From contig CM064666.1 in the NCBI GenBank assembly GCA_032717465.1, forward strand, positions 21,770,431 to 21,834,430: 64,000 nt of DNA, given 5' to 3'. The translations under genes were made by a program, and so were the position numbers. Each line of letters opens with the position of its first letter. Positions within the stretch are counted from its first letter, which is position 1. The notes under the pieces are model-generated. The model was not told the origin of the DNA, did not search any database, and was given only the letters and a program-made list of their open reading frames with translations. This DNA is from Coenobita brevimanus. Lineage: Eukaryota; Arthropoda; Malacostraca; Decapoda; Coenobitidae. Below are positions 35,552-47,645 of this stretch, piece by piece.

Positions 35552-37187
35552 TTTTTTTTTTTTTGTATTTTCTGTAGGATACACTGGCACTCAGTAATGC
35601 ATTAAAGAAATACCATCATTTTCTAGTAGGCAGAGTTCTGTTCAGAGGTTGGTTAATTGTCAGATGGCATTGGTAGTCACTGAATGTGAGGGCACTAAGT
35701 ACGGGGAGTTCCTACGTCGTGTGTAGGGCGTACTATGCCTGTTGCGACTCTGATTTCCTGGAGTCGTCGTTCCATTTTTCTGACACAACAATGCACTGCA
35801 CAGATGATGAGTAGAAAACCTATGAAATCGATAACCACAAGGGGAAACACAACTTTTGGATGAACCCATGTACAGCTGAAGGCCAGAGAAAATTGATCCA
35901 TAATGAAATCACTGTCATTGAGGAAGGTGAGCATGCGCAAGTTAGGGGAGGTGATGTTAATGTTGGCAGATTGTAGGGTGGAAGGCATGTCGAGTGGTTG
36001 AAAGATGTCATAGGAGTGATTACGGACAGCTTGGTGATAGCGAGTGGCGTAAGTGATGACAGACTCTGATTTGACGGTATAATAGTTTGGTGCTTTGTAG
36101 AGACCACTAGCGGGGACGGATCGAACCGAAGAACCAGGACACATGATTGTGACAGAGATGGGAACAGCAAAGAAGAAGTACTGGATATTGTTGATGTGAG
36201 CATGGTGGACCGGGAGGTCAGGAGCTGGGACAAAAGAACAGGCCGAGTAGATGGAATGGTTGCAAACTAAAGCAGACTCACAGGGTGTAGCACTGCTAGG
36301 GAAGATAGCGAAAATGTGGGCAGGACAGAGACGAGAGGTCGGAGTAAGGGAGGAACATTTCTGGAGGTCTGTGGAAGAAAGGAAGGCAACGGAAAGATGA
36401 TCATGGGAGAGGAGGAAATATTCTGAAGGAACAGATACCTGTAAGAAGGAGTTGTTGAGGCGGAAAGGGAAGGGAATGATGTGGAAAAGGTTAAAGGGTA
36501 TGGCAGAACGGAGAGGAATATGGACGACGACGTATGTGGTGAGAAGAGTGGCTTCGAGAACAGGATAATAATATTCAAGGGAGGAGTAAGGGAGGACTGG
36601 GGAGAGACCGAAGGTGGAGTGAGCCCATTCCAGGACAGAACGGAGAGCTGAGACAGGTAGTGACACGTCCATTGATAGCATCGACCAGGATACGAACCAA
36701 GGCAGAGACTTGAGACAAGAGAGAGTTGGAGATTATCCATGTTGAGTTTGAGGTAGAAGAACTGAGAGATAACGTTGAGATCTGAAAGGTGGCGTTGTAA
36801 GATATCTGTGAAATTTAGAGTGGACGTGGCTTCATTGAGTTGGGTTGTGAGCTTCTGTAACATAGTGTGTTGAATTTTAATGACTCGGCGTTGTGATTCT
36901 AGGGCTGAAGCTAATTAAGTGAGATCAGATTTGAAGCCAGAAATGTCACGGGCTGTAGCAACGCCAAACAAGCCACTCAGAATCTCACTGCCGAAGTCGA
37001 AGAGACCTCGTTTCACACGAGAACGACCCACGGGTGTCTGAAGGGAAAATGTGTCATTGAGCTCGGTGAATCTGTTACTTATGTATTGCATTTTTTTTTT
37101 TTATGCGAGGAAGAAGGAACCAAAGGCCATGAGCCCGCAGTAACAGTTCCCTCCAAGAGAAAAACAAAATACAATAGAGAGCCAAAT

Positions 37188-40100
37188 TCAAGATCTGATC
37201 ATTTTGAGATGCCTGGACACACTGCGTTTGAAAGACTGGAGATCATAAGCAGGAGGAAATACAGACAGAGGGAGACAGTTCCAGAGCTGACCTGTTGCAT
37301 GAATGAAAGACTGGGAGTAACGGTTAACTCTTGCATTAGAGAGTTGGACAGAAAAGGGATGAGAGTTTGCTGCCAGACGGGTGCTACGCGCCCGTCGTAG
37401 AGGTGGAGGAATGCAATCAGACAGTTCAGAGGAGCAGTGACCATTAAAGTAGCGATAGAAAAGAGATAAAGATGCAATAGTGCGGCGAAGAGACAGAGGT
37501 TGAAGGGAGTCAGTAAGAGGAGGAGAGTTAATGAGACGAAAAGCCTTTGACTCCACCCTATTGAGAAGAGCTGTATGTGGGGAGCCTCCCCACACATGAG
37601 AGTTGTACTCCACACAGGGGCGGATAAAACCCCTGTATAGAGTCAACAATTGTGCAGGGGTAAAGAAAGAGCGGAGTCGGCTTAGCACACCAAATCTCTT
37701 GGAAGCAGATTTTACAAGAGATGTAATATGATCTTTCCAAGATAAGTCCCGAGTAAATGAAACCCCAAGCATGTTCAAGGATGATGCAGGATTAAGCTGA
37801 ATATTATTAAACATTAGTGGGTATACCTGTGGAAGATTTTGTCGGGTTGATAGGTGTAAGAACTGAGTCTTAGAAGCATTAAAGACAACCATATTATTTT
37901 TACCCCAGTCAGAGATATGAGCCAAGTCAGACATTAGGTGTGCCATAGCCTCATCCCTTGTTTCTTGAAGTAACTGTTGAGATGGGCGTTGCGGGAACCG
38001 AATGGAAAGGTGAAGGGTGGAGTCATCAGCGTATGAGTGGATAGGGTTAGATGTACAGCTTAGATCATTGATGAATAAAAGGAAGAGAGTTGGTGATAGG
38101 AGAGAGCCCTGAGGAACACCACTGTTGATAGATCTAGGAGAGGAACGATGGCCGTCTACGACAGCAGCTATAGAACGACCAGAAAGGAAGCTAGCGATGA
38201 AGGTACAGATAGAAGGATAGAAACCGTAGGAGGGCAGTTTGGAAATTAAAGATTTATGCCAGACTCGATCGAAAGCCTTTGAGATGTCAAGTGCAATGGC
38301 AAAGCTTTCGCCAAAGTCCCGAAAGGAGGATGACCAGGAGTCTGAAAGGTAGATGAGAAGATCGCCAGTGGAGCGTCCCTGACGGAACCCATACTGACGA
38401 TCGGAAAGAAGGTTGTGATAGGAAAGATGCCTTAAAATTTTTTTATTAAGAATTGACTCGAAAACTTTTGAAATACAGGACGTTAAAGCAATTGGACGAT
38501 AGTTGGAGGGTTGGGAGTGGTCACCCTTCTTTGGGACTGGCTGAATGAGAGCAAACTTCCAGCAAGAAGGAAAGGTACAAGTTGACAGACAAAGGCGAAA
38601 TAGTTTGCCTAGGCAGGGTGTAAGGACAGAAGCACAGTTTTTGAGAACAACAGGAGGGACCCCATCAGGCCCATATGCCTTGTTAGTACTGAGGCCAGTA
38701 ATGGCAGAAAATACATCAACTGAAGAAACCTTAATGTCAGCCATGAGGAAGTCAGAGGGGGGAAGTGATGGAGGAACAGCACCGGAATCGTCTAAGGTGG
38801 AATTGGAGGAGAAAGTCTGTGCGAAGAGATCTGCTTTATCAGTAGAAGAAATAGCTACAGAACCATCAGAGTAGAAAAGAGGAGGGAATGATGATGAGGT
38901 AAAGTTGCTAGAAAGATTTTTGGCAAGGTGCCAGAAGGAGCGGGAAGAATTCGAGTTGGAGAGCTGAGAGCATTTAGTATGGATGAAATTATTTTTAGCA
39001 GAGCGAAGAACAGACTTAGCACGATTCCGGGCAGAAACGTAAAGATTATGTGATTCAGGGGTGGGTTGGCTCCGGTACCCTTTGTAGGTCCCCTCCTTGT
39101 TGCGGACAGCATTAGAACAAGCGTGATTAAACCAAGGCTTTCTTGCGTTAGTCAAAGGATATGAGAAAGGAATGTATGCTTCCATGCCCGAGAGAATAAC
39201 CTCCGTAATGCGCAAGGCACACTCAGATGGCTCACGGCCATGGAAGCAATAATCATTCCAGGGAAAATCAAAGAAGTACTGCCTGAGGGCCTCCCAGTCC
39301 GCAGCTCCAAAATGCCAGAGACGACGTTTCCCTGGAGGGTCCGCAGGCTGTACTGGAGCGATAGGACAGGTTAAGGTAATAAGGTTGTGATCGGAGGAGC
39401 CCAACGGAGAGAAAAAATTTACAGAGTAAGCAGAAGGATTAGTTGTGAGGAAGAGGTCAAGTATGTTGGAGCTCTCTCCAAGGCGGTCAGGGATACGGGT
39501 AGGGTGCTGTACAAGCTGCTCTAGGTCATTAAGGATAGAAAAGATGTAGGCTTGTTCACCAGGTGGATCCGTGAAAGGAGAGGAGAGCCAAAGGTGGTGG
39601 TAAACATTGAAATCTCCAAGAATGGAGATTTCAGAGAAAGGAGAAATGGACAGAATGTGTTCCATCGTAGAAGTAAGATAGTCGAAGAATTTTTGAGAGT
39701 CAGTAGAATTAGGGGATAAGTAAACAGCACAGATATATTTAGTCAGAGAATGACAGGAAAGCCGAAGCCAGAGAGTGGAGAATTCAGAAGAATCAAGTTC
39801 AGGAACACGAGAGCAAGATAAGTCGTTGCGTATGTATACACAACAGCCACCTTTGGCTTTGAAATGAGTATAGAGAAAGTAGGAGGATACAGAAAAGGGT
39901 TTGCTGTCAGTTGCCTCAGACAGCTGAGTCTCCGTTAGAAAAAGAAGGTGAGGTTTAGAGGAGGAGAGGTGGTGCTCAACAGAGCGAAAGTTAGAGGAAA
40001 GGCCGCGAATGTTGCAGAAATGAAGAAGAAAAGAGTCAGACAGTGGTTCCAGGCACCTCGAGTCGTCACCGGGAGAGGGGCAGATGGCGGGGGCATTTAT

Positions 40101-40232
40101 GGTCCCCCCCCCTGGGGACTCCGAGGCTGGGTGAATTGACGCCATTTTGGTAAATTTTGAATAGGAAGTGTAGTGTGTACTAGTGCATGTAGTTTGGTGA
40201 AGATAGATAGAGAAATTTGTACTGGAGAGCAT
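37188..40232 (-). CDS. LINE ORF: APE endonuclease-reverse transcriptase
   Basis: 1014 codons without interruption, from ATG 40232 to the stop at 37188. The protein nicks target DNA and copies the LINE RNA at the nick. Residues ~70-290 are an APE-type endonuclease with [23 protein letters not shown] and [10 protein letters not shown], the metal and catalytic motif positions. A spacer with [11 protein letters not shown] leads into RT. RT has [59 protein letters not shown] and SYADDSTLH, so the catalytic YADD is intact. The C-terminal region includes a SLSWKDHI-like block and a terminal [10 protein letters not shown] element. The layout fits the Jockey superfamily of non-LTR elements; the exact clade is not determined. 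No separate gag-like first ORF is visible. With no frame damage it is the youngest or best preserved gene in the window. Confidence 0.93.
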   Translation of the reverse strand: MLSSTNFSIYLHQTTCTSTHYTSYSKFTKMASIHPASESPGGGTINAPAICPSPGDDSRCLEPLSDSFLLHFCNIRGLSSNFRSVEHHLSSSKPHLLFLTETQLSEATDSKPFSVSSYFLYTHFKAKGGCCVYIRNDLSCSRVPELDSSEFSTLWLRLSCHSLTKYICAVYLSPNSTDSQKFFDYLTSTMEHILSISPFSEISILGDFNVYHHLWLSSPFTDPPGEQAYIFSILNDLEQLVQHPTRIPDRLGESSNILDLFLTTNPSAYSVNFFSPLGSSDHNLITLTCPIAPVQPADPPGKRRLWHFGAADWEALRQYFFDFPWNDYCFHGREPSECALRITEVILSGMEAYIPFSYPLTNARKPWFNHACSNAVRNKEGTYKGYRSQPTPESHNLYVSARNRAKSVLRSAKNNFIHTKCSQLSNSNSSRSFWHLAKNLSSNFTSSSFPPLFYSDGSVAISSTDKADLFAQTFSSNSTLDDSGAVPPSLPPSDFLMADIKVSSVDVFSAITGLSTNKAYGPDGVPPVVLKNCASVLTPCLGKLFRLCLSTCTFPSCWKFALIQPVPKKGDHSQPSNYRPIALTSCISKVFESILNKKILRHLSYHNLLSDRQYGFRQGRSTGDLLIYLSDSWSSSFRDFGESFAIALDISKAFDRVWHKSLISKLPSYGFYPSICTFIASFLSGRSIAAVVDGHRSSPRSINSGVPQGSLLSPTLFLLFINDLSCTSNPIHSYADDSTLHLSIRFPQRPSQQLLQETRDEAMAHLMSDLAHISDWGKNNMVVFNASKTQFLHLSTRQNLPQVYPLMFNNIQLNPASSLNMLGVSFTRDLSWKDHITSLVKSASKRFGVLSRLRSFFTPAQLLTLYRGFIRPCVEYNSHVWGGSPHTALLNRVESKAFRLINSPPLTDSLQPLSLRRTIASLSLFYRYFNGHCSSELSDCIPPPLRRARSTRLAANSHPFSVQLSNARVNRYSQSFIHATGQLWNCLPLSVFPPAYDLQSFKRSVSRHLKMIRS

Positions 40233-40396
40233 GCTGGCCTACTCTCTGTGTAACTGAGACACTGAAAAAGTTCAGCAAAGGGGGATGGTCAGGAACTAGT
40301 CCTGAGGGCTGATGAAACGGGAGCTCCAGCACTCCCTGTCATCAGCTTTCCATCCACCTCGGGAGTACTGCCCTCCTCGACTGGTGCTACAGTCCA

Positions 40397-40712
40397 CTCG
40401 TCTTGGAAGAGTCACTTACACAACCTCTTGCCCCCTCTTCCCCTCCTCCCATCCCTCAGTCTACCTTGTCTCCACCAATCCCTCAGTCTCCTTCCTCTCC
40501 ACCTCCACCTGCTCATTCATCAACCAGTCAATATTGGTCCAAACTGCGCTCTGCCCATCAACCTCTTCACGACCTCCCCCATTAACTCTACTCTGGTTTT
40601 CTAGGTACGATGTTAGCGATCTCCTTGCTGGCAGTGCTGACCCTCCTGGGGACTGGGTCAGGTCAGGACGATGGTGGAGTACGTCCCGGGGTCTTGGTCG
40701 GCTCAGGAGGCG
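40397..40712 (+). repeat. 316-bp inverted copy of the env-pol junction
   Basis: Reverse complement of 40922-41237, with a 209-base spacer that holds the right arm of the target duplication. It shares the local variant at 41092-41101 (ccaatattga) that E2 and E3 lack, so it was copied from this same element. Only a few substitutions separate the two arms. Confidence 0.92.
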
Positions 40713-41048
40713 AAATGTGTCATTGAGCTCGGTGAATCTGTTACTTATGTATTGCAATTGCCAGGAGAGTGGGAGGAAAAGGTTATAGAGATACTCATTC
40801 GGGTTGTGTGTCCCCATGAGGGCCGTGAGATGGGTCCTGATTCCGTGGAGCTGGTGCGCGTAGGCAGGTAGGGCAATGGCTACGTCGGCCGGGGGCGCAA
40901 GATCGTAGCGCAAGGAGACCTCGCCTCCTGAGCCGACCAAGGCCCCGGGACGTACTCCACCATCGTCCTGACCTGACCCAGACCCCAGGAGGGTCAGCAC
41001 TGCCAGCAGGGAGATCGCTAACATCGTACCTAGAAAATCAGGGTAGAG

Positions 41049-44000
41049 TTAATGGGGGAGGTCGTGAAGAGGTTGATGGGCAGAGCGCAGTTTGGACCAA
41101 TATTGACTGGTTGATGAATGAGCAGGTGGAGGTGGAGAGGAAGGAGACTGAGGGATAGGTGGAGACAAGGTAGACTGAGGGATGGGAGGAGGGGAAGAGG
41201 GGGCAAGAGGTTGTGTAAGCGACTCTTCCAAGACGAGGCCACGGGGTGCTTGCTTTAAGTCATCGACGTGGACCCATCTGGTGTCCCTAGTGGACAGGTC
41301 CTGGAGGTGAAATTTGTTGCCTTATTCAGTGAGGACGCAGTGGGGCCCTGTAAATTTGTCACCCAACTTAGAGGAACGCGTATGGGAATGAGCAAAGACA
41401 AAATCGCCTACACTGATAGTGATAGGAGAGGCGGACTGATGATGGCGCTGCAGCATGTCCTCCTGAGAGGAAGCCAAGGTGGATTGGACATACTGGTGGA
41501 TTGTCTGGAAGTTGGCCAATTTTAGTTTAACATAATCATCCATGTTGTAGATGGGTTCTGGCTTTGAGGATAAGAGAGAGTATGGGAGGTCCTTGTCAAA
41601 GCCAAAGAGGACGAAGAAGGGAGATATCAGCAATTGATGCATTGATGGAACTATTGATGGCAGATGCCACTTGAGGAATCCAGTCATCCCAGGACGAACT
41701 ATGGGAGCCTAGATGTCTGAGGCACTCTAAAATTTTACGGTTGTGGCTTTCTACAAGGCCATTGCAAGCCGGATGGTTAGGCACGACATTGCACCTACTG
41801 ATATGAAAGCGGCGACAGATCTCATCTAGAAGGCTATTGTTGAATTCTGTACCATTGTCATTAAGAATGGTATGAGGGGTACTGAATGGGCAAATTACGT
41901 GATCTACAAGGGCACGTGCAACGCTCTTCGCGGTCTTGTCGGAGAAGGGTACGAGGACACAGTAGCGGGAGAAGTGGTCGACCGCTACGAACAAGAACTC
42001 AGCGCCAGATTCTGTGAGAGGTAGTTTTAAGAGATCGATTGAGACAGTTTCCCATGGTCGTGATGGGATTGGGTATTGTAAGAGAGGTGCTGGTAAGTCG
42101 GTGGATACTTTGTGGCGGTGGCAGGAGAGGCAAGAGTCACAGTGGGCATTCATATCGCGGCGCATGGTTGGCCAATAGTATTTGAGACGTGCTTGGCGCA
42201 AGCATCGGTCTTTACCTGGATGGGAAGCTGGAGGAGTATTATGAACAATGTGAAGAACCTTTGGTATCAGGGCAGCGGGGACAACAAGATGGCGTACTTC
42301 GCGATTGGGCATATCTTTGCCTGTTAGCAGTGTTTTCCTGTACAAGAGATGATCATCTAGCATGAACTCATCTAGTGATACTGGCAGAGTAGGTAAGGTC
42401 GAGGCATCGCCAGATTCTAGGAAATAAATGACTTTGGACCACACGGGGTCTTGCCGCTGAAAGTATCAAACAACTTCTGACGTTAGTGTAGTATTTTCAG
42501 TTACTTCAGGCTGCAGTGATGTTATAGCTGCTGCTACGTGACGTGAGAGTGCATCTGCAATTACATTCAGCTTGCCTGGTACATACTGAAAAGTGGGATT
42601 AAAGTCTTGGATGATGACAGACCATCTAGCTAGTCTACCTGTTAGTTTGCGATTCTTGAAGAAATTAAATAGTGGAAGGTGGTCTGTTTCGATATGCACT
42701 GGATAACCATAGACTATATCTCTGAAATGTTTCAAGGACCAGCGCTTCGAGATCTGTGACACTGTAGTTACGTTCAGCGGTTGTAAGGGTGCGACTAGCA
42801 CACGCTATTACGCGCTTCCTTGATGCTTCATCGAGTTGCATCAAAACGGCACCAAGTCCAGTGCCTGAGGCGTCTGTGCAGAGAAGGAAGGGTGTGGTAT
42901 AATCAGGGAACGCTGGAACAGGGGCATTTACAAGAGCTGTCTTTAGCTTTTGGAAAGCTTGTGACTGGTCGTTAGTCCAAACAAGGGGCACATTCTGCTT
43001 GAGTAAGTGGGTCAGAGGAGCGGCGATCTTTGCATAATCCCGGATGAAGCGACGATAATAGCCACTGAGGCCCAGGAAACTTCGAACAGCTTCGGTAGTG
43101 GTGGGTCCTGGGAAGTTAATAATCGCCTTAGTTTTATCCTCATTAGTATGAATGCCTTGTGGATCGACGACATGGCCTAGGAATTTGATTTTCTTTTGCA
43201 GGAAGTCACATTTACTGAGATTGATTTTCAGGCCTGCAAGCTGGAGGCGTTCAAAGACTTGCTGGAGTTTGGTAAAATGATCAGGGATGGATGTACTCAC
43301 AACAATGATATCATCTAGGTAAGCAAAAAGAGAGTGTCCCATCATACCGCTGAAGACTGAATGGATAAGTTGCATGAACACGGAAGGAGCATTTATCAGA
43401 CCAAAAGGGAGTCTCTTAAACTGAAAATGTCCGGAAGGGGTGCTAAAGGCTGTAACTGGGCGAGAGGACTCTTCCATTTCGACCTGCCAGTACCCGCTGA
43501 GGAGGTCTAAAGATGAAAAGACTACGTTATTGTCACCAAGGGATTCTAGCAAATCAGTGAGGACGGGTAACGGGAAACGGTCTGGAACGGTGACAGAATT
43601 GACCTTACGATAGTCGACTACTGGTCTAAAGTGGGCTATTCCATGGACTGACGAAGGGTTCAATAATGTCTTGGTCTAACATGTTCTGTACCATTTGATC
43701 TGTCTGCTTTCGCTGGCTGTGAGGAAATCGATACCCTGGTATGTAACTCGGCTGAGTTCCTGGTAGTAGTTCAATCGTATGTTTGACAAGGTTTGTTCTA
43801 CGCATCGGTTCACCGGGTAAGGCAACCACGTTTCTGTACGAGGTCAGAAGGTCAAGGAGTTGAGACGTATTTTCTGGGAAATCTGTGCAAGTGAGATGTG
43901 AGAGCATATCGGGTGAATATGTCGGCGCAGATCCCGTAGAGTTTAAAGTACATACACCGATTGGCGTATGATCAGTCTGAATAGTAGGAATTGAGGAATC

Positions 44001-44929
44001 CTGGCACACCTTTACGGCTGCTGGGTATACTAGGAAGTCTCCAATCTTAACACCACTTTTAAGTTTTAGTGGAGCATTTGTGACATTGAGCAAGTACAGG
44101 AAGCATAAACTGTCCTCTAAGACTGTACACCACGCTGACTCATAAGTCAAGCCAGTCACACAACACGTCTCAGGTAGGGTTAGTACATCCACTCCTTCTT
44201 TTGCACCGGCAACACAAACAGAGACTTTGGTGAACTCATGCGGTAAGAAAATTGTGCACGTATTCGTTACTGCACGTTTCGTCTCTGTGTGTTGGAGAAG
44301 ATCATTCAGACTGTGTGAGGTAGGTAACTGAGACATGTCTGAGTCAGCGATAGTGTTGTCGGGAGAGGAGGTAAGAGCCATGTTCGAGGGCTGAGATGAT
44401 GTATCAGGAGACATTGAGGAATTTATGTCCTTGCTCGCAGTCAGTAAGGGAATGATCTCTGTATTCTCAGATGATGATAGTGGTGGTTTGGGCTGGGTTG
44501 GACTTTTTGGTAGTGATAGGGACAGAGGTAATTGAAGGACTGATTTGATCGTAGGAACAGGAGGGGGACATTCCATAGTGTAAACCGGGAATCCAGAAAT
44601 GTCTATACTACCACAAGCAGGTAATAATGCAATGAAGTGTTGTGCCATGGTGGAGAAACCAATAAGGGCATCTGCGGGATACTGCAAGTCATTAGTGACA
44701 TGAAATTCAATTGGGATAGGGGGCAAATCTCTGTGGAGTTTGACTTCAAGGGTGACTCTTCCCTTAACCTTCAACTCTGAGCCGTCAACACCACATAGGC
44801 GAATGTCTGGTGGTTCTAGGAATCTCACGTGGTTGTGATGGCGATGAATAATTTATAAGGAATTTTCGGAGATGAGATTTACTGTAGATCCTGTGTCCAA
44901 GAAGAATGACGTTGGTATGTCATGACTTC
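41049..44929 (-). pseudogene. pol: E4 pol, frameshifted
   Basis: IN lies at 41596-42444 with zinc-binding set, SIDLLKL, NDNGTEF and NGLVESHN (catalytic glutamate kept). A small insertion near 41624 shifts the frame to the tail at 41049-41231. TGA near 42466 replaces an arginine codon. The RNase H and RT pieces are 42466-42801 and 42665-43663, with a 13-base deletion near 42742 between them. RT has AYLDDIIVVS. The PR linker is 43626-44828, with a TAA at 44853-44855 that E5 shares. The DTGS protease triad is readable at about 44889. PR is cut at 44929 by a deletion that joins it to the middle of gag. Confidence 0.88.
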
Positions 44930-45388
44930 TCTGATGAAATCATAAACAGACCAAGTTGGGTCCTGGCCGGTAAATTTGGGACGATTGGCATCGTCGAGAT
45001 AGATAGACTGTGGAGGGTTGACCATGGCTGGAAGTGAAGAAGTGGCGGCAGGAGAGGTGTGGGAGAGAGAGAAGGTAGTGGCAGTTAAGGGCGAGCAAGA
45101 CGGGGTATGAAGGGAGGCAGGAGAGGGAACGACAGGGGAAGGAGTAGAGGAAGAAGAAGGGAGTGGAGAGGCAGGAGTAGAAGAGGAGGTATCTGGATTT
45201 ACGAGTGTAGGATGGGTAGGAAGTGATTCTGCGGGAAGTGAAACGGGAGTCTCAGGTACAGGGCGGTGGTACTCTTTGCCACTTCGTAAATGAGTGATTG
45301 TGTTAGAGTCGGCAGACGGGGTATGAGCAAGTGATGTTTCCGGGTCGAGAGGGCTGGTGGTAAGCGGTTGACGTGGAAAGTATGGCAT
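44930..45388 (-). pseudogene. gag: E4 gag, N-terminal remnant
   Basis: From ATG 45388 through the Ser/Pro-rich start and the beginning of the capsid-like domain (IYLDDANRPKFTGQD), then a jump into protease sequence at about 44929. Relative to E5, about 1 kb is missing, including most of capsid and all zinc knuckles. The ends share gact, consistent with microhomology joining. Confidence 0.9.
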
Positions 45389-45930
45389 TTAATGCGGCAA
45401 TGGAAGATGAAAGGATGAAGATGGATACGTAGGTGGAAATATATAAATAACAATGAGAGAATGGAATACATGAGTAGGCGTGAAAATGAATGAAGGTGCG
45501 GGGATGGATGGTTTAAATAAAAGGCGAAGGATGAGATGGAGTATAAATAACGTAGGTGAAGATGAAAACGGCGTAATGGAAATGAGATGGAATATTTACA
45601 ATAACCAATCTGTAGAGAAAATCGAGGATACTCTCTATAGAAAGGAAAGATATACTACAGTTACACAGTAGAGATGGGAGTGTTGAGATGTATGACGTGC
45701 AGGGGTGGCTGGGCGTAGCTGGGCTGGGGCGGGGCGGGGCGGGATGGGGCGGGGCGGGGCGGCGGTGGAGAGACAGCTGGGCGGAGAGGAGAAGAGACGG
45801 TGCGATGAATCACCGGCAGGGAGTGGCGGTCGTATTAGGCTCCGTAATGCAGACCAGATGCGGGCGACGGCGGAGGCCGGTGGTGGGTGGTGACGGCGGC
45901 TGTTGGTGCAAGGCAGGTGTAGAGCTGTTG
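45389..45930 (-). promoter_or_regulatory. E4 leader, gap-truncated
   Basis: Leader sequence as in the other copies up to the phrase gtagagctgttg, where the Ns begin. GGGGC tract at 45725-45763 with an internal GGGAT interruption. Confidence 0.75.
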
Positions 45931-46030
45931 NNNNNNNNNNNNNNNNNNNNNNNNNNNNNNNNNNNNNNNNNNNNNNNNNNNNNNNNNNNNNNNNNNNNNN
46001 NNNNNNNNNNNNNNNNNNNNNNNNNNNNNN
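45931..46030. other. assembly gap of 100 N
   Basis: Exactly 100 Ns, the customary placeholder for a gap of unknown size. The orientation of array sequence changes across it. Confidence 0.99.
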
Positions 46031-47645
46031 CTACCGAAGCTGTATGAAGTTTCCTGGGCCTCAATGGCTATCATCGTCGCTTCATCTGGGATTATGCAAA
46101 GATCGCCGCTCCTCTGACCCACTTACTCAAGCAGAATATGCCCTTTGTTTGGACTAACGACCGGTCACAAGCTTTCCAAAAGCTAAAGACAGCCCTTGTA
46201 AATGCCCCTGTTCTAGCGTTCCCTCATTATACAACACCCTTCCTTCTCTGCACAGGCGCCTGAGGCACTGGACTTGGTGCCGTTTTGATGCAACTCCATG
46301 AAGCATCAAGAAAGTGCGTAATACCCTATGCTAGTCGCACCCTTACAACCGCTGAACGTAACTACAGTGTCACAGATCTCGAAGTGCTAGCAGTAATCTG
46401 GTCCTTGAAACATTTCAGAGATATAGTCTATGGTTATCCAGTGCATATCCAAACAGACCACCTTCCACTATGTGATTTGTTCAAGAATCGCAACCTAACA
46501 GGTAGACTAGCTAGATGATCTGTCATCATCCAGGACTTTAATCCCACTTTTCAATATGTACCAGGCAAGTTGAATTTAATTGCAGACGCACTCTCATGTC
46601 ACGTAGCAGCAGCTTTAACATCACTGCAGCCTGAATTAACTGAAAATACTACACTAACGTCAGAAGTTGTTCGAAACTTTCAGTGCCAAGACCCCATGTG
46701 GTCCAAAGTCATTTATTTCCTAGAATCTGGCGATGCCTCGACCTTACCTACTCTGCCAGTATCACTAGATGAGTTCATGCTAGATGATGATCTCTTGTAC
46801 AGGAAAACACTGCTAACAGGCAAAGATATGCCCAATCGCAAAGTACGCCAACTTGTTGTCCCCGCTGCCCTGATACCAAAGGTTCTTCATATTGTTCATA
46901 ATACTCCTCCAACTTCCCATCCAGATAAAGACCGACGCTTGCGCCAAGCACGTCTCAAATACTAGTGGCCAACCATGCGCCGCGATATCAATGCCCACTG
47001 TGACTCTTGCCTGTCCTGCCACCGCCACAAAGTATCCACCAGCTTACCAGCACCTCTCTGACAATACCCAATCCCATCACGACCATGGGAAACTGTCTCA
47101 ATTGATCTCTTAAAACTATCTCCAAAAAATCTGGCGCTGAGTACTAGTTCGTAGCGGTCGACCACTTCTCCCGCTACTGTGTCCTCGTACCTCTCTCCGA
47201 GAAGACCGCGAAGAGGGTTGCACGTGCCCTTGTAGATCACGTAATTTGCGCGTTCGGTACCCCTCATACCATTCTTAATGACAATGGTATGGAATTCAAC
47301 AATAGCCTTCTAGATGAGATCTGTTGCCGCTTTCATATCAGTAGGTGCAATGTAGTGCCTAACCATCCGGCTTGCAATGGCCTTGTAGAACGCCACAACC
47401 GTAAAATCTTAGAGTGTCTCAGACATCTAGGCTCCCATCGTTCGTCGTGGGATGACTGGATTCCTCAAAGTGGCATCCTCCATCAATAGTTCCATCAATG
47501 CATCCATTGCTGAATCTCCCCTTCTTCGTCCTCTTTGGCTTTGACAAGGACCTCCCATACTCTCTCTTATCCTCAAAGCCAAAACCCATCTACAACATGG
47601 ATAATTATGTTAAACTAAAATTGGCCAACTTCCAGATAGTCCACC
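46031..47645 (+). pseudogene. pol: inverted array fragment: pol (RT end-RNase H-IN)
   Basis: Same family as E1-E5 but on the + strand. It begins in the RT connection (FLGLNGYHRRF). Next is RNase H, with several breaks, VTDLEVLAV and IQTDHLPL. TGA at 46516-46518 is shared with E5. The IN zinc-binding segment contains a TAG near 46963-46965. The core is broken, with NGLVERHN at 47376-47400, and the fragment ends in KLANFQ. At about 47646-47649 it jumps directly into leader sequence. Confidence 0.88.

Larger units (their letters stand above)
37091..40712 (-). mobile_element. full-length LINE inserted in E4 env, 44-bp target duplication
   Basis: A T-run at 37091-37102 is the poly(A) tail complement. 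The 3.0-kb ORF follows, then about 160 bases of 5' untranslated sequence to about 40396. Next comes a 316-base segment (40397-40712) that is an inverted copy of 40922-41237 of the target. The target sequence 37047-37090 is repeated exactly at 40713-40756 (44 bp). Both arms carry a variant base (gctcggtgaa) not seen in E2, E3 or E5, supporting a true duplication of this site. Confidence 0.93.
35695..41024 (-). pseudogene. env: E4 env, split by a LINE insertion
   Basis: The C-terminal half is open at 35695-36681 and includes the transmembrane segment. The N-terminal half has TAA replacing a glutamine codon near 36915-36917 and an 11-base deletion near 36728, in addition to the family-wide frameshift. 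RVKR is at 37008-37019. At 37090 the gene is interrupted by the LINE. It resumes after a 44-base target duplication and runs to the ATG at 41024. The signal-peptide segment is present twice, once as an inverted copy at 40397-40712. Confidence 0.88.

Noticed and set aside
45688..46157. Frames running through the N gap
   Set aside because: Undetermined bases create false open frames.
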